A stretch of 64,000 nt of DNA. It comes from Leisingera sp. SS27. GTDB taxonomy: Bacteria; Pseudomonadota; Alphaproteobacteria; Rhodobacterales; Rhodobacteraceae. Positions 1 to 8,522 of the stretch are shown here, piece by piece (positions within the stretch are counted from its first letter, which is position 1; each line of letters begins with the position of its first letter). Under the pieces are notes generated by a model. That model had not been told where the DNA came from. It did not search any database and saw only the letters and a list, made by a program, of their open reading frames with translations. The translations under genes were made by a program, and so were the position numbers. The stretch lies in the NCBI RefSeq assembly GCF_028368855.1, contig NZ_JAQNCY010000002.1:336333-400332 (forward strand). The letters are read 5' to 3'.

Positions 1-598
1 TTCCGATGCCGCCAAGCACCAGATCATCCCCTGCACCATTCTGATCGCTGATGGACTTGGCAGAAATACCTGCAAGATCCAGCACGGTTCCGTCCGCGAA
101 TTCGATCAGCTCCATGTCTTCGAGCGTGTTGTCGAAGTGGTCTGTGACGGTGACGGTGTCGCCGTTGCTCAGGGTGATAACCAGATCCTTGCCCGCGTTC
201 TGCGAGAAAGTGACGTCCTCCGCGTTGACATCGGTGAAGACGAGGCGGTCGTTGACGTTCTGGCCGCTGCGGTCTGCGATGACATCATTGCCATCGCCGA
301 GGCTGTAGAGATAGGTGTCCGCGCCGCCGCCACCGCTCAGGGTATCGTCTCCTGCACTTGCCCAAAAGACTGCGTTGTCGACACTAACCAAATGATCTGC
401 TCCACTAGTACCGATGAGCACGTCAGAACTGGATGTCTCTATTTGAAACACGAAAGCCAATGCGAAGCTCGGATTTGAATAGCTCTCGGCTGCGTTTCTT
501 AAATCAAATTCGAAGCTATCTTGGGTTCTCTCCAAGTCCGGGCGAATTAACTGAATAATTAGGCCGAATTTGATGCCTCCAAGACTCCAGCTGAAACT
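1..598 (-). pseudogene. C-terminal RTX (calcium-binding) part of a frame-broken gene, 3' end outside window
   Basis: Read on the minus strand this stretch encodes a glycine/aspartate-rich RTX-type region: a GDDTLSGGGGADTY nonapeptide-like repeat, then a segment like the haemolysin-type calcium-binding-related domain (SLGDGNDVI, LVFTDVNAEDVTFSQ, VTVTDHFDN, LIEFADGTVLDL), then another GDDLVLGG motif running off the window. The frame is open from base 598 down, but a TGA at 601-599 blocks it upstream. It has no good start codon and lies in a different frame (by two bases) from the 542-residue reading frame that ends at 559. RTX repeats bind calcium during type I secretion. I infer it was, or through slippage still is, the C-terminus of the neighbouring protein. 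A sequencing error is the main alternative. Confidence 0.6.
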
Positions 599-2187
599 TC
601 ATCCCAGAGTTCGTGCATAACGAACTCAAATCGGCCCGTCTCGTGCAAGGTGTCAAATTCAGGATTTCTTAAGCTTGCGAAATAACTGAGAGAAAATAAT
701 GGGTGGTCTGTAGGGGATTCAATCCTGCCGAGTGCGAGGCTAGAGGACGGACTTTCAGCCATAAAGCGAGCAGCGAAATCATTTGCGATCGTATCAAATT
801 GTAGATCCAAATCATCGCCTGCATTTTGACGTGGGTCAGCGTCGCCATCCTGAACAAAATCTCTCCCGTAAATCACCTCTAGAAATGCAAGTTTTCGTGC
901 ATCTACATAGGACCCTCTAGAAGTTGGATCGATGCTATCTACATCAGCCCATTGAAAGAGGAATTCTACAAAGTTTTCTCGAAAGGACGCTACGTTTCCG
1001 GCCTCAAGTTGAGAAATTAGCTCAATGCCAGACGCCAATAGTTCGTTTGACGTTGAGAAAGAAACAAGCGTAGAGGGAAGGTTTCCGTACCCGAAAAGGC
1101 GAGGCATGAAGAGAGCTTCAGTGCTGAATTCGAAATTTTCGGGAAGAATAAAGTCGCCAATTTTTGGATCATTTTGAAACCAAACATCTTCGATAGAAGA
1201 CGAACTTCCGTCACTCCAGGTGACTGAAGAACGGTCCGAAATTAGATTGCCCTCATTGGTTTCTGATACAGTAGCTGCATTCAAATCAATACGAATTAGG
1301 CCCGCCTGAGAAAGGCCTTGCAACTCATTTTCTTCGCTCGTTCCACTCGAATTTAAATCCTGCCAAAGAAGAAGATCGCTGAACTGGTCGTCGGACGCGT
1401 CAATAATGCCATCACCATTACTATCCAGTTCAGACAGTTTGGAGAACCCATTTTCATGTCCAACATCGTTTCCAAAGAGTTCCGCCTGGTTGTCAATCAC
1501 TCCATTATTATTCAAGTCAAGAGCTAACAACGCATCATCTGGTGAAACCCACCCTGTTTTCTCTGCAAAACCGTTGTTGTCTAAATCGAAATGTACATCG
1601 GAATGCTCAAGGGAGAGCAACTCAATACCATCACCGTCAAGATCGATAACAAGTGGCGAAATCGGCGGGCACGGGAAAGCCCCGTCCTCTGGCAGAGTGT
1701 TTTCTGAGGAACCTTCTCCTGCGCTGTCCGGGTCTCTCCCAGGCCCACTCCCTCCTTCTTGGCCATCCGAGCCGCCAAATAGGCCTCGCGCCCATTCCGA
1801 CAGGAGTATTTTGGAGTTGGTATATCTCGCCCATGCATTGCTGCTTGTATTATGAGATTGACCTACCCAATGCGGCAAACCTGCCGCCACCCAAGCTTCG
1901 TTTGGAACTCCGTGCGTAGACGGCGTTTCTGAAGGAGTGATGGTAGTCGGACCATAAACTTCATCTATAACTGCGTCAGCAACAGCAGCAAAGTCATCAA
2001 CTTTGTTTGCAGTTTGCGCGACGTCTCTGAGTGCTTCAGTTAAATCTCTTAACGGACCATCAGGAACACCTTCAGCTACGTCTTCCCACTTATCAGCCAA
2101 GGCATCCCTTACTTCTTCCGACGCTTCTGTGAAAGGATCATCATCCTGTGGTGCTTCATCGTTATGGGGACAATCTGACACTGCCAC
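559..2187 (-). CDS. RTX-family protein, EF-hand-like N-terminal portion (542 aa)
   Basis: The 542-residue product has an acidic N-terminus without a signal peptide, a Gly/Ser-rich linker near residue 150, and then a series of EF-hand-like loops: DLDGDGIELL, DLDNNGFAEKTGW, DLNNNGVIDNQAELFG, DSNGDGIID and WQDLNSSG. This arrangement occurs in the middle of large type I-secreted RTX proteins, where it is followed by GGxGxD repeats. Here the frame stops at TAA 561-559, and the RTX repeats continue in another frame on the same strand. No C-terminal secretion signal is visible in this frame, so the protein as annotated may be truncated. Codon use is AT-richer than the flanking core genes, which suggests acquisition. 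Function (adhesin, toxin or enzyme) cannot be told from this part. Confidence 0.7.
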   Translation of the reverse strand: MAVSDCPHNDEAPQDDDPFTEASEEVRDALADKWEDVAEGVPDGPLRDLTEALRDVAQTANKVDDFAAVADAVIDEVYGPTTITPSETPSTHGVPNEAWVAAGLPHWVGQSHNTSSNAWARYTNSKILLSEWARGLFGGSDGQEGGSGPGRDPDSAGEGSSENTLPEDGAFPCPPISPLVIDLDGDGIELLSLEHSDVHFDLDNNGFAEKTGWVSPDDALLALDLNNNGVIDNQAELFGNDVGHENGFSKLSELDSNGDGIIDASDDQFSDLLLWQDLNSSGTSEENELQGLSQAGLIRIDLNAATVSETNEGNLISDRSSVTWSDGSSSSIEDVWFQNDPKIGDFILPENFEFSTEALFMPRLFGYGNLPSTLVSFSTSNELLASGIELISQLEAGNVASFRENFVEFLFQWADVDSIDPTSRGSYVDARKLAFLEVIYGRDFVQDGDADPRQNAGDDLDLQFDTIANDFAARFMAESPSSSLALGRIESPTDHPLFSLSYFASLRNPEFDTLHETGRFEFVMHELWDEVSAGVLEASNSA

Positions 2188-2215
2188 TCTCCTTTATTTT
2201 GATATGCCTTATTTA

Positions 2216-3022
2216 TCAGTTAGCTGGGCATAAATCTCTAATTGCCGCCTTAAGGGAAGAAGTCGTTTCAAAGTGAGAGGAATCTATACTGTAGTATATC
2301 TTCATCATTAAAATCAATTCCGGTGGAAATTTGACAGATCCGCCCTCCCCGTATAGAAGGGGGTAGCTGTCAAAAAGAGATTCACTGCCCTCAGGGTCAC
2401 TAAACAATCCGGATGAGTTGTATAGCTCTTCATAGATACATGATTCTGTTTCGGAGGGCGAAAGATGTGAATTGATAGCAATATTGACATGCAAAACTTC
2501 ACCATCAGCTTTGTAAGCCCTCCCCGAACATGGGATGCCGCTCTCTGAAAATTTCTCCAAATATCTTGACACCTCGAGAATTCCCATCCTCTTCACGAGG
2601 GTGAGTGTATTTAAATCTGCAACAAAGATTAGTAAGTTACCTAAATCACTCCCGACGGTAACTGAAAGCCCTGACGCTTCGTGAAAAATATCACCAAAAT
2701 ATTTAGCTGATTTTTCAAAAGTTTCATTATGGGGATTTAAATGGCCGCCCTCAATTAAAGATATCCTTAAGGGTTGATTCCATTTTTCGGTTGAGGGTCC
2801 GCATTTTTCTTCTCTTCTTAGGTGGGCGCACCTTTCTGAGCCTCTCGCCATATAAAAGAGGTCATTGCGAAACTTTTCGCTGCTAGCGACAGCGCAACCC
2901 TCCACGCCCAATGATTCACCCGTCAAGGCTTGTGTGCCATGAAGAAAGGCACAAAAAACAGTTACCCAAAAAGTCGATCCGGAACGCATGTCAATGTCGC
3001 TTTTAATGCTTGTGAGGTCCAT
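2216..3022 (-). CDS. DUF2927-like secreted protein of unknown function
   Basis: The 268-residue product has a hydrophobic segment near the N-terminus (residues 17-32, ending HGTQA) that looks like a signal peptide. The second Met (residue 12, base 2989) is an alternative start that would place this segment at the extreme N-terminus. The body has the pattern I associate with DUF2927 proteins of Rhodobacterales: W-x-QPLRISLIEGG, a middle part with paired strands, C-x-YEELYNSSGLFSDPEGSESLFD, and a late LILMMKIYYS. This match is by memory only. It precedes the RTX-like gene on the same strand by 28 bases and shares its low GC, so the two may be co-transcribed. No enzymatic motif is visible. Confidence 0.55.
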   Translation of the reverse strand: MDLTSIKSDIDMRSGSTFWVTVFCAFLHGTQALTGESLGVEGCAVASSEKFRNDLFYMARGSERCAHLRREEKCGPSTEKWNQPLRISLIEGGHLNPHNETFEKSAKYFGDIFHEASGLSVTVGSDLGNLLIFVADLNTLTLVKRMGILEVSRYLEKFSESGIPCSGRAYKADGEVLHVNIAINSHLSPSETESCIYEELYNSSGLFSDPEGSESLFDSYPLLYGEGGSVKFPPELILMMKIYYSIDSSHFETTSSLKAAIRDLCPAN

Positions 3023-3462
3023 TAATCGTTCATAAGTTCTAGGTGGTTGCTTCTTGCTTTTTGCAATTTATGGATGCTTGCGTGCTCCGGTGATCCCTTT
3101 ATGGTTCCGATATCACTGGCTGCAAAGAAGTAAAGTCTTAAGTAGCTGAACCTTTGTGACCGTCCGGTGGGGTCAACCCCAGAGCAACCGATCATACCAA
3201 GACCTTGGTCAGAAACCCAGAGCGGACCTTAAGGCGACAGCAGCATAGTCCCGTGAGCGGATTTGCCGTGGCAGGGCAGTGAACGACCGTTCAGGCGCCG
3301 ATTGCGTCGTGCTGCAGAAGCGAAGGCTTGGCAAGCGATCAAGGTCCGCTGTGGGCTCTCTGGGCACCTTAGCTGCATGCCGCATGAACGTCCGTTTTTC
3401 TGGGATTGGGTCAGAAAACTGACAAGAAGGTCAGTTTTGCTTGGCATTCGACATTTGGGAAG
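3023..3462. other. Gene-free stretch beside tRNA-Arg with a 10-bp inverted repeat
   Basis: I find no convincing gene in these 440 bases. They contain a perfect 10-bp inverted repeat, AGCGGACCTT at 3221-3230 and AAGGTCCGCT at 3341-3350, enclosing about 110 bases, plus the tRNA terminator hairpin at 3415-3438. The short open frames on both strands show no recognisable protein. Base composition changes from AT-rich on the left to GC-rich on the right across this stretch. Confidence 0.5.
3415..3438 (-). terminator. Intrinsic terminator after tRNA-Arg
   Basis: A 9-bp perfect stem (AAAACTGAC / GTCAGTTTT) with a six-base loop lies 24 bases past the tRNA 3' end on the minus strand. It ends in a short T run. 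It is nearly symmetric and could also act on the plus strand. Confidence 0.7.
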
Positions 3463-3539
3463 TGGCGGACCGAGGAGGATTCGAACCCCCGACCCCTTGA
3501 TTCGTAGTCAAGTACTCTATCCAGCTGAGCTATCGGTCC
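3463..3539 (-). tRNA. tRNA-Arg (anticodon ACG)
   Basis: On the minus strand the 77 bases fold as a standard cloverleaf: acceptor GGACCGA paired with TCGGTCC, D-arm with AGCTGGATAG, anticodon loop CTACGAA with ACG (plus-strand bases 3503-3505), T-arm GGGGGTTCGAATCC, and an encoded GCCA end. After wobble editing of A34 it would read CGU, CGC and CGA. It lies downstream of the histidine-kinase gene on the same strand. AT-richer accessory genes lie on its 3' side, the side where tRNA-targeting integrases insert. Confidence 0.97.
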
Positions 3540-3637
3540 ACTGCGGCGGGGTTTACTCATAGCTTCGCGCGGGCGCAACCCCAAAAACAAAAATAGTTCG
3601 GGCCGCCGCCATTTTCAGGCTGTCCCTTGCGAAGGTC

Positions 3638-5023
3638 TCACAGCGTGCCGTCGCCCTTAGGCAGGCAGATCTCGAACACGGTGCCCTCGGCACCGGTCTT
3701 GTTCAGCCTGACGCTGCCGCCGTGGCCGCGGGCCAGTTCGCCTGCAATCGCCAGCCCCAGCCCCGTGCCCCCCTTGCGGGCGCCGCCCTGGAACGGGGTG
3801 AACAAGTTGTCCTGCGCCCTCTTGGGCAGGCCCGGTCCGGTGTCCGATACTGTGACGTACCAGGCGTCCGCCTCCTCGCGGGCCTCCACCGTGACCTGTC
3901 CCGGATTGCCGGTGGCGGCAATCGCCTGGCGGGCATTGCGCACCAGGTTCATCACGATGCGGAACAGCTGCTCCGGGTCAGCACGCAGCATCATGGGCTT
4001 GGGCACCGCGTTGATGATCCCGACGTTGCCGCTGTCTGCGGCCAGCAATTCGCTTTCGGCGATGTCGGCAGTGATCTCATGCAGGCAGACCACGCCGAAG
4101 GTGGGCGATGGCTCTTCCGCCTTGCCAAAGGCCAATGTGCCTTCGCACAGCGACACCGCCCGGGTGATCGAGTTCACCAGCTTCGGCGCCAGGCGGCGCA
4201 CCAGGGGATCCTCGCTCATCTCGATGCGGTCAGTGAACAGCTGTGCCGAGGTCAGGATGTTGCGCAGGTCGTGGCTCACCTTGGCCACCGCGCCCCCCAG
4301 CTGGGCCAGCCGCTCGCGCTGTTTCAGCGCCTGTGTCAGCTCGGTCTGCAGCTGCATCAGCGCCTCTTCCGCCTCGCGCAGCTCCACCACGCTGGAGCTG
4401 GGATGGATGATGCCGCGCGCATCCTCCGGTGCCGCCGCATAGCGCTGCATATAGCCGACCACGCCCTTGATCGGCTTGACCAGCACGATCCGCACCGCCC
4501 CGAACAGCAGCACCGCGGTAAAGACGGAGATCACGGCGGACAGGATCAGGATCCGCACCCCGTAGTCGATCATCGCCGCGCGCAAGGGGGCGGTTTCCAT
4601 GGTCACTTCGATCAGGAGGCCCGCCTCGCGCACCGGCGCGCCAATCACCCGGATGATCTCATTCTCCGGGCGGATCAGCCGCATCATTGCGTCGCGGATC
4701 AGGGTCAGGGCGCCGGCCATACGCAAATCATAGGTGGCGGTGATTTCCTGCGGGATCGGCGAGGCCAGCATCAGCTGGCGGATCTCGTCGCGGCGCAGCA
4801 CCACGTTGTAGACGCCCGCGTTCTCCAGCAGCTCCGCTTCCAGCTCGGTCTCCAGCATGTCATCAGCCAGAAGCGCCAGCGAGGCGATCTGCGCCCGCTC
4901 CAGCCGGTCGGCCAGGTAGTCCTCGCGGAACCGTGCAATCGACGGCACAAAGATCAGCACCTCGGCCAGCATCACGAAGACCGTGGTCAGGATCAGGAAT
5001 CTGCCCGAGAGCGTGTTGAGCAT
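3638..5023 (-). CDS. Membrane-bound sensor histidine kinase
   Basis: The 461-residue kinase has a transmembrane segment at residues 8-28, a periplasmic sensing region of about 130 residues, a second membrane segment near residues 155-180 and a HAMP-like linker with a coiled coil (ELREAEEALMQLQTELTQALKQRERLAQLGG). The H-box is VSHDLRN at about residue 250, followed by the N-box NLVRNARQA and ATP-lid motifs DTGPGLP and GGTGLGLAIAGELA. All catalytic motifs are intact. It starts 15 bases after the FAD oxidoreductase stop, so it is probably the last gene of an operon with the TVP38 protein. No response regulator is adjacent, so its partner is unknown. A redox or envelope signal is only a guess from the neighbours. 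Confidence 0.9.
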   Translation of the reverse strand: MLNTLSGRFLILTTVFVMLAEVLIFVPSIARFREDYLADRLERAQIASLALLADDMLETELEAELLENAGVYNVVLRRDEIRQLMLASPIPQEITATYDLRMAGALTLIRDAMMRLIRPENEIIRVIGAPVREAGLLIEVTMETAPLRAAMIDYGVRILILSAVISVFTAVLLFGAVRIVLVKPIKGVVGYMQRYAAAPEDARGIIHPSSSVVELREAEEALMQLQTELTQALKQRERLAQLGGAVAKVSHDLRNILTSAQLFTDRIEMSEDPLVRRLAPKLVNSITRAVSLCEGTLAFGKAEEPSPTFGVVCLHEITADIAESELLAADSGNVGIINAVPKPMMLRADPEQLFRIVMNLVRNARQAIAATGNPGQVTVEAREEADAWYVTVSDTGPGLPKRAQDNLFTPFQGGARKGGTGLGLAIAGELARGHGGSVRLNKTGAEGTVFEICLPKGDGTL

Positions 5024-5038
5024 GAAGCGGCCTTCAGT

Positions 5039-6457
5039 TCATGAAATCCAGCGCTGAACAAAGCGCACTGCGCGTTTAACAAATCTACTCTCAAACAGCC
5101 GCGGGGAGAAATAGGCTCCGGCAGCCCGTTTGTTAATCTCGCTCATGCTGGGATAAGGTGCAACCATTGCCGCCACTTGGCTCATCTTCAGGCCATTGGC
5201 GATGGCCATCGACCACAAGGCGATGTGCTCTCCCGCCTGATGGCCCGCAATGGTGACCCCCACCGGGCGCCCCTTGGCCACCATCACCTTGATGAAGCCC
5301 CTTGTCTTGCGTTCTGCAATGGCGCGGTCGTTGTGGCTGTAGCCGAACCGCGCCACCTCCAGCTTTACCCCGTAACGGTCGCGCGCCTGCATCTCTGTCA
5401 GCCCGACCTGCGCCAGCTCCGGATCGGTATAGGTGGCCCAGGGGATGTGGCTGGTCTTCGCCTTCGACGGCAGGCCGAACAGAGCAGAACGGATGATGAC
5501 GCTGGCATGGTAGCCTGCTACATGGGTGAACTGCATCCCCCCCGCCACATCGCCAATGGCATATACTCTCTTATTCGTGGTCAGCAGGCTTTCATCCACC
5601 TTGATGCCGTTGCCTTGCGTCTCAATCCCGGCAGCCGCAAGGTTCAGCCGCTCCATATTGGCCTTGCGCCCCACCGCCATCAGCAGGTGGCTTCCCTTGA
5701 AGATGCTGCCGTCCCTGGTTTCGACCTCGATGGCACCCGCCTGACCGCCAATGCGGGAGACCATGGCGCCTTCGGCGATCTCCACGCCTTCTGCGCGCAG
5801 GGCATCCAGCACCAGCGCTGCGGCCTCCGGGTCGTCCTTGCCCAGCGCCCGCTGGCCTTCGATCACTGTCACCTTGCAGCCCAGACGGATATGCGCCTGC
5901 GCCATTTCCATGCCAATCGGACCGCCGCCGATGATCAGCAAGTGCTCCGGCTTCTCACGCAGATCTAACAGCGTTTCGTTGGTTTCATAGGGCACCTTGT
6001 CCAGTCCCGGGACCGGCGGCACCAGCGGCGCCGAGCCGGTGGCAATCACCACCCGCCGCGCGGTGATGCGGTACGCGCCTGCGGCGACTTCGGTTTCCGA
6101 GGTGAAATGCCCGAACTCCCGGATCACCCGCACGCCGAAACCCTCGAACCGCTCCTGACTGTCCACCGGGGCGATGGTTTCGATGACCTGATGCACATGA
6201 TCCTTGGCCGCCGCGTAGTCCGCCTGCGGCACCTGATCCGCCACGCCGAATTCACTGGAATGCGTCTGACGATAGGCTGCCTTGGCGCTTGCCAGCAGCG
6301 CCTTTGAGGGCACACAGCCGTAGTTCAGGCAATCGCCGCCCATCTTGTGGCCTTCCAGCAGCACCACGTCAGCCCCCATCTGACTGGCGCCCGCCGCCAC
6401 CGAAAGACCGCCGGAACCGGCCCCGATGACCAGAAGATCGCAGGTGATACGGGTCAT
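5039..6457 (-). CDS. FAD-dependent pyridine nucleotide-disulfide oxidoreductase (mercuric reductase/LpdA-like)
   Basis: The 472-residue protein begins with an FAD-binding VIGAGSGG motif. It has the redox-active disulfide GGDCLNYGCVPSKALL of class I oxidoreductases, a NAD(P)-binding IIGGGPIGMEMAQ, the AIGDVAGG flavin motif, and a C-terminal dimerisation domain. I place the start at the ATG two bases after the TVP38 stop. The open frame extends 34 codons upstream, but that overlaps the TVP38 gene. The mercuric-reductase C-terminal vicinal cysteines are absent and there is no lipoyl enzyme nearby, so the substrate is open. The pairing with a TVP38 protein is one I have seen annotated as a mercuric reductase-like pair. 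It is likely translationally coupled to that gene. Confidence 0.85.
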   Translation of the reverse strand: MTRITCDLLVIGAGSGGLSVAAGASQMGADVVLLEGHKMGGDCLNYGCVPSKALLASAKAAYRQTHSSEFGVADQVPQADYAAAKDHVHQVIETIAPVDSQERFEGFGVRVIREFGHFTSETEVAAGAYRITARRVVIATGSAPLVPPVPGLDKVPYETNETLLDLREKPEHLLIIGGGPIGMEMAQAHIRLGCKVTVIEGQRALGKDDPEAAALVLDALRAEGVEIAEGAMVSRIGGQAGAIEVETRDGSIFKGSHLLMAVGRKANMERLNLAAAGIETQGNGIKVDESLLTTNKRVYAIGDVAGGMQFTHVAGYHASVIIRSALFGLPSKAKTSHIPWATYTDPELAQVGLTEMQARDRYGVKLEVARFGYSHNDRAIAERKTRGFIKVMVAKGRPVGVTIAGHQAGEHIALWSMAIANGLKMSQVAAMVAPYPSMSEINKRAAGAYFSPRLFESRFVKRAVRFVQRWIS

Positions 6458-6459
6458 GT

Positions 6460-7230
6460 TCAGCGCCCCTTCTTCTTGCCGCGGATGGATTTCACGATGA
6501 TCGGCATCGCTGCCAGCACACACAGCCCCAGGATAGGTCCGATCACATGCGGCTCCCACAGCAGGCTCAGGTCCGGGTCCTCGCCGCGGTCAAAGACAGA
6601 GCCGACGCCCACGCCGATCCAGGTAAAGACGATGGCGCCGGGAATGATCCCCGCCGCAGTGGTCCACAGGAAGTTGCGGAAACTCACCCCGACCAGCGCG
6701 GGCAGCAGATTGGCGACAAAGAACGGCACCGCCGGCACCAGCCGCAGCAGCAGCAGCACCTCAACCTCATTTTCCCGCAGTGCCTGTTTCAGCATCTGCA
6801 CCCGGCCCTCTGCCGCCTCCATCTTGGCCGTGAGCCAAGCCCCCAGCCCCATGCGCGCAGCCAGGAAGATGCCCGCAGCGCCGATGGTGGCAGAGACCAC
6901 ATTGAAGACAGTGCCCGCCGCCAGCCCGAACAAAAAGCCGCCGGTGACAGAGGCCACCGCCGCCCCGGGCAGCGAGAACACCACGATCACGATGTAAATC
7001 CCCATGAACAGCGCCACCAGCCCAGGATAGTTCTGATCCCGGAACGCCATCAGCGCCTCGCGGTTGTCACGCAGCGTGTCAAAGGTCAGGTAATCCTTCA
7101 GCACCACCGCGCCGATCAGCGCCACCGCCACCACCGCAATCAGCGGCAGATGCCGCGCCAGTCCCGGCTTGGCACCGTTCTGTTCCTTGGGCTGGGGATT
7201 CGTTTCCGGTGTCTCTGTCATGCCGCTCAT
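6460..7230 (-). CDS. TVP38/TMEM64 (DedA-like) family inner-membrane protein
   Basis: This is a multi-pass membrane protein of about 256 residues with hydrophobic stretches beginning at HLPLIAVVAVALIG and VALFMGIYIVIVVFSLPG. It contains the SNARE-associated/VTT core: GAAGIFLAARMGLG, then LLLLRLVPAVPFFVANLLPALVGVSFRNF. The family is thought to scramble or transport lipids, but no substrate can be read from sequence. The open frame extends 26 codons further upstream. I use the Met of MSGMTETPE because a GGA lies just upstream and the extra residues look non-coding. The Met three codons later is equally possible. It appears to be first in an operon with the flavoenzyme and the histidine kinase. 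Confidence 0.82.
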   Translation of the reverse strand: MSGMTETPETNPQPKEQNGAKPGLARHLPLIAVVAVALIGAVVLKDYLTFDTLRDNREALMAFRDQNYPGLVALFMGIYIVIVVFSLPGAAVASVTGGFLFGLAAGTVFNVVSATIGAAGIFLAARMGLGAWLTAKMEAAEGRVQMLKQALRENEVEVLLLLRLVPAVPFFVANLLPALVGVSFRNFLWTTAAGIIPGAIVFTWIGVGVGSVFDRGEDPDLSLLWEPHVIGPILGLCVLAAMPIIVKSIRGKKKGR

Positions 7231-7454
7231 CTGGTCCGTTCCAATTGCGCTCTTGCTGTTGCTACGTCTTAAATGGTTTTTCCGCGAGGCTGGTTCCCCC
7301 TGCCTCACAGGCGCTTGATCACAACCCCCGATTCCGTGAGCTTTATGGCAGAATCACCGCCCCCGTGTTACAGCCGCCCTGTCCGGGCAGGCCGCTCCGG
7401 GGCAGTTTTCGGCAGAAATGTTGCACACCCGGCGGCCTTGCCGTCACCCTCAGA

Positions 7455-7488
7455 GGCGATTTCTCACCCCAAAAGGTGATTTCTCACC
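7455..7488. promoter_or_regulatory. Tandem inverted-repeat operator candidate upstream of rpmH
   Basis: Two copies of GGYGATTTCTCACC (7455-7468 and 7475-7488) lie 20 bases apart. Each is a dyad of the form GGTGA-TTTC-TCACC, the first with one mismatch. The second ends 9 bases before the -35 box of the rpmH promoter. The helical phasing and symmetry suggest a dimeric regulator, but I do not recognise the motif. Confidence 0.5.
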
Positions 7489-7497
7489 CTACAGGGT

Positions 7498-7526
7498 TTG
7501 ACTTACCCGCCATTCCCTCCTAAAGA
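7498..7526 (+). promoter_or_regulatory. Promoter for rpmH-rnpA
   Basis: TTGACT (7498-7503), a 17-base spacer, then TAAAGA (7521-7526). The position 70 bases before the rpmH ATG leaves room for a normal leader. Confidence 0.6.
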
Positions 7527-7595
7527 CCGGGCTTCGAGATAGACCCCGGGCGGGCGATTCCGCGCACCCGATGACAAAATGTGGAGACCGGAGCG

Positions 7596-7730
7596 ATGAA
7601 ACGCACCTATCAGCCTTCGAACCTGGTTCGCAAACGCCGCCACGGCTTCCGTGCGCGCATGGCCACCAAGGCAGGCCGCAAGATCCTGAACGCACGCCGC
7701 GCCCGCGGCCGTAAAGAACTGAGCGCATAA
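7596..7730 (+). CDS. rpmH: 50S ribosomal protein L34
   Basis: The 44-codon gene encodes the standard L34 sequence, [22 protein letters not shown], continuing with [22 protein letters not shown]. It is a small, very basic protein of the 50S subunit. A GGAG (7583-7586) upstream provides the ribosome site. It is followed 23 bases later by rnpA, the conserved rpmH-rnpA arrangement, and is preceded by a recognisable promoter. Its length and sequence are typical of alphaproteobacteria. Confidence 0.98.
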   Translation: MKRTYQPSNLVRKRRHGFRARMATKAGRKILNARRARGRKELSA

Positions 7731-7753
7731 GCTCAGTTCACGTTCTGACGGAC

Positions 7754-8179
7754 ATGACACCGCCGGAGGCCCCCAAGGACGGCAACGCTGCCCGCGGGGA
7801 CACGCCTCCGGCGGTGTCCGTTTGTCCGCCTGACACCCAAAAGATCGAGGTCATGGCCAAACGCCGTGATTTCCTCGCCTGCGCCCGCCCGCCTGCGCGC
7901 AAGCAGGGCACTAAGGCGATGATGGTGCAGGGCCGCAACCGCCGCGATGACGGCGGCATCCGCATGGGCTTCACCTGCTCCAAGAAAGTCGGCAACGCGG
8001 TCGCCCGCAACCGCGCTAAGCGCCGCCTGCGCGAGGCCGCGCGGATGATTCTGCCCTACCACGGCCGCCCCGGCTGGGATTACGTGCTGATCGGCCGCGC
8101 CATTGAGACCGCCCAGCGCCCGTTCGAAGAACTGAAGCGCGACCTGATCTATGCGCTGAAGAAGATCCACGGCCAGTAA
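7754..8179 (+). CDS. rnpA: Ribonuclease P protein component
   Basis: The 141-residue basic protein is the protein subunit of RNase P, which removes 5' leaders from pre-tRNA together with the RNA subunit. It contains the family signature [17 protein letters not shown] (residues 80-96) and the preceding [13 protein letters not shown]. The N-terminal 30 residues ([19 protein letters not shown]) are a proline-rich extension not needed for the fold. A start at the internal Met34 ([12 protein letters not shown]) is the alternative. It is co-transcribed with rpmH and followed closely by yidD. Confidence 0.95.
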   Translation: MTPPEAPKDGNAARGDTPPAVSVCPPDTQKIEVMAKRRDFLACARPPARKQGTKAMMVQGRNRRDDGGIRMGFTCSKKVGNAVARNRAKRRLREAARMILPYHGRPGWDYVLIGRAIETAQRPFEELKRDLIYALKKIHGQ

Positions 8180-8235
8180 CCGCTCCGGCCTGTGGCCGCA
8201 TTGCCACCGGGCCGCCCTGCCCCTATCTATCCGCC

Positions 8236-8466
8236 ATGACCCCGCTGGCCCATCTCTTTGCCCTGCCCGTGCGCGCCTACCGGCTGCTGTTCAGCCCTTG
8301 GGTCGGCTTCAACTGCCGCTACCAGCCCACCTGTTCGGCCTATGCCTTGGAAGCGCTGGAGAAACACGGGGCCATCAAAGGCGCCTGGCTGACCGCACGC
8401 CGGATCGGACGCTGCCACCCGTTCGGCGGCGACGGCTATGACCCGGTGCCAGAGCGCAAGGACTGA
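8236..8466 (+). CDS. yidD: Membrane protein insertion efficiency factor YidD
   Basis: This 76-residue protein has the YidD signature: a short amphipathic N-terminus ([31 protein letters not shown]) followed by [29 protein letters not shown]. All three conserved cysteines are present. YidD helps membrane protein insertion by YidC, encoded about 2.7 kb downstream. Here ttcA and an EAL-domain gene separate the two. Confidence 0.95.
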   Translation: MTPLAHLFALPVRAYRLLFSPWVGFNCRYQPTCSAYALEALEKHGAIKGAWLTARRIGRCHPFGGDGYDPVPERKD

Positions 8467-8522
8467 CCCCCTCCACGCCTTTTTTCCTTGGCAAAACGCC
8501 CCGCCTCGGCTAGGGCGCGGCC

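Larger units (their letters stand above)
7231..7595. other. Divergent intergenic region between the TVP38 gene and rpmH
   Basis: These 365 bases separate two divergent genes and should hold both promoters. I see a tandem inverted-repeat element at 7455-7488 and a good sigma-70-type promoter for rpmH just after it. No further gene is evident. No cluster of DnaA boxes or AT-rich unwinding region is visible, so it does not look like an origin despite the rpmH context. Confidence 0.6.

Noticed and set aside
1-3462. Second att copy of the tRNA-Arg 3' end within the left block
   Set aside because: I saw no repeat of the T-arm/acceptor sequence in these bases; a copy could lie outside the window.
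7231-7595. Replication origin next to rpmH
   Set aside because: No cluster of DnaA boxes, no AT-rich unwinding region, and dnaA is not adjacent.
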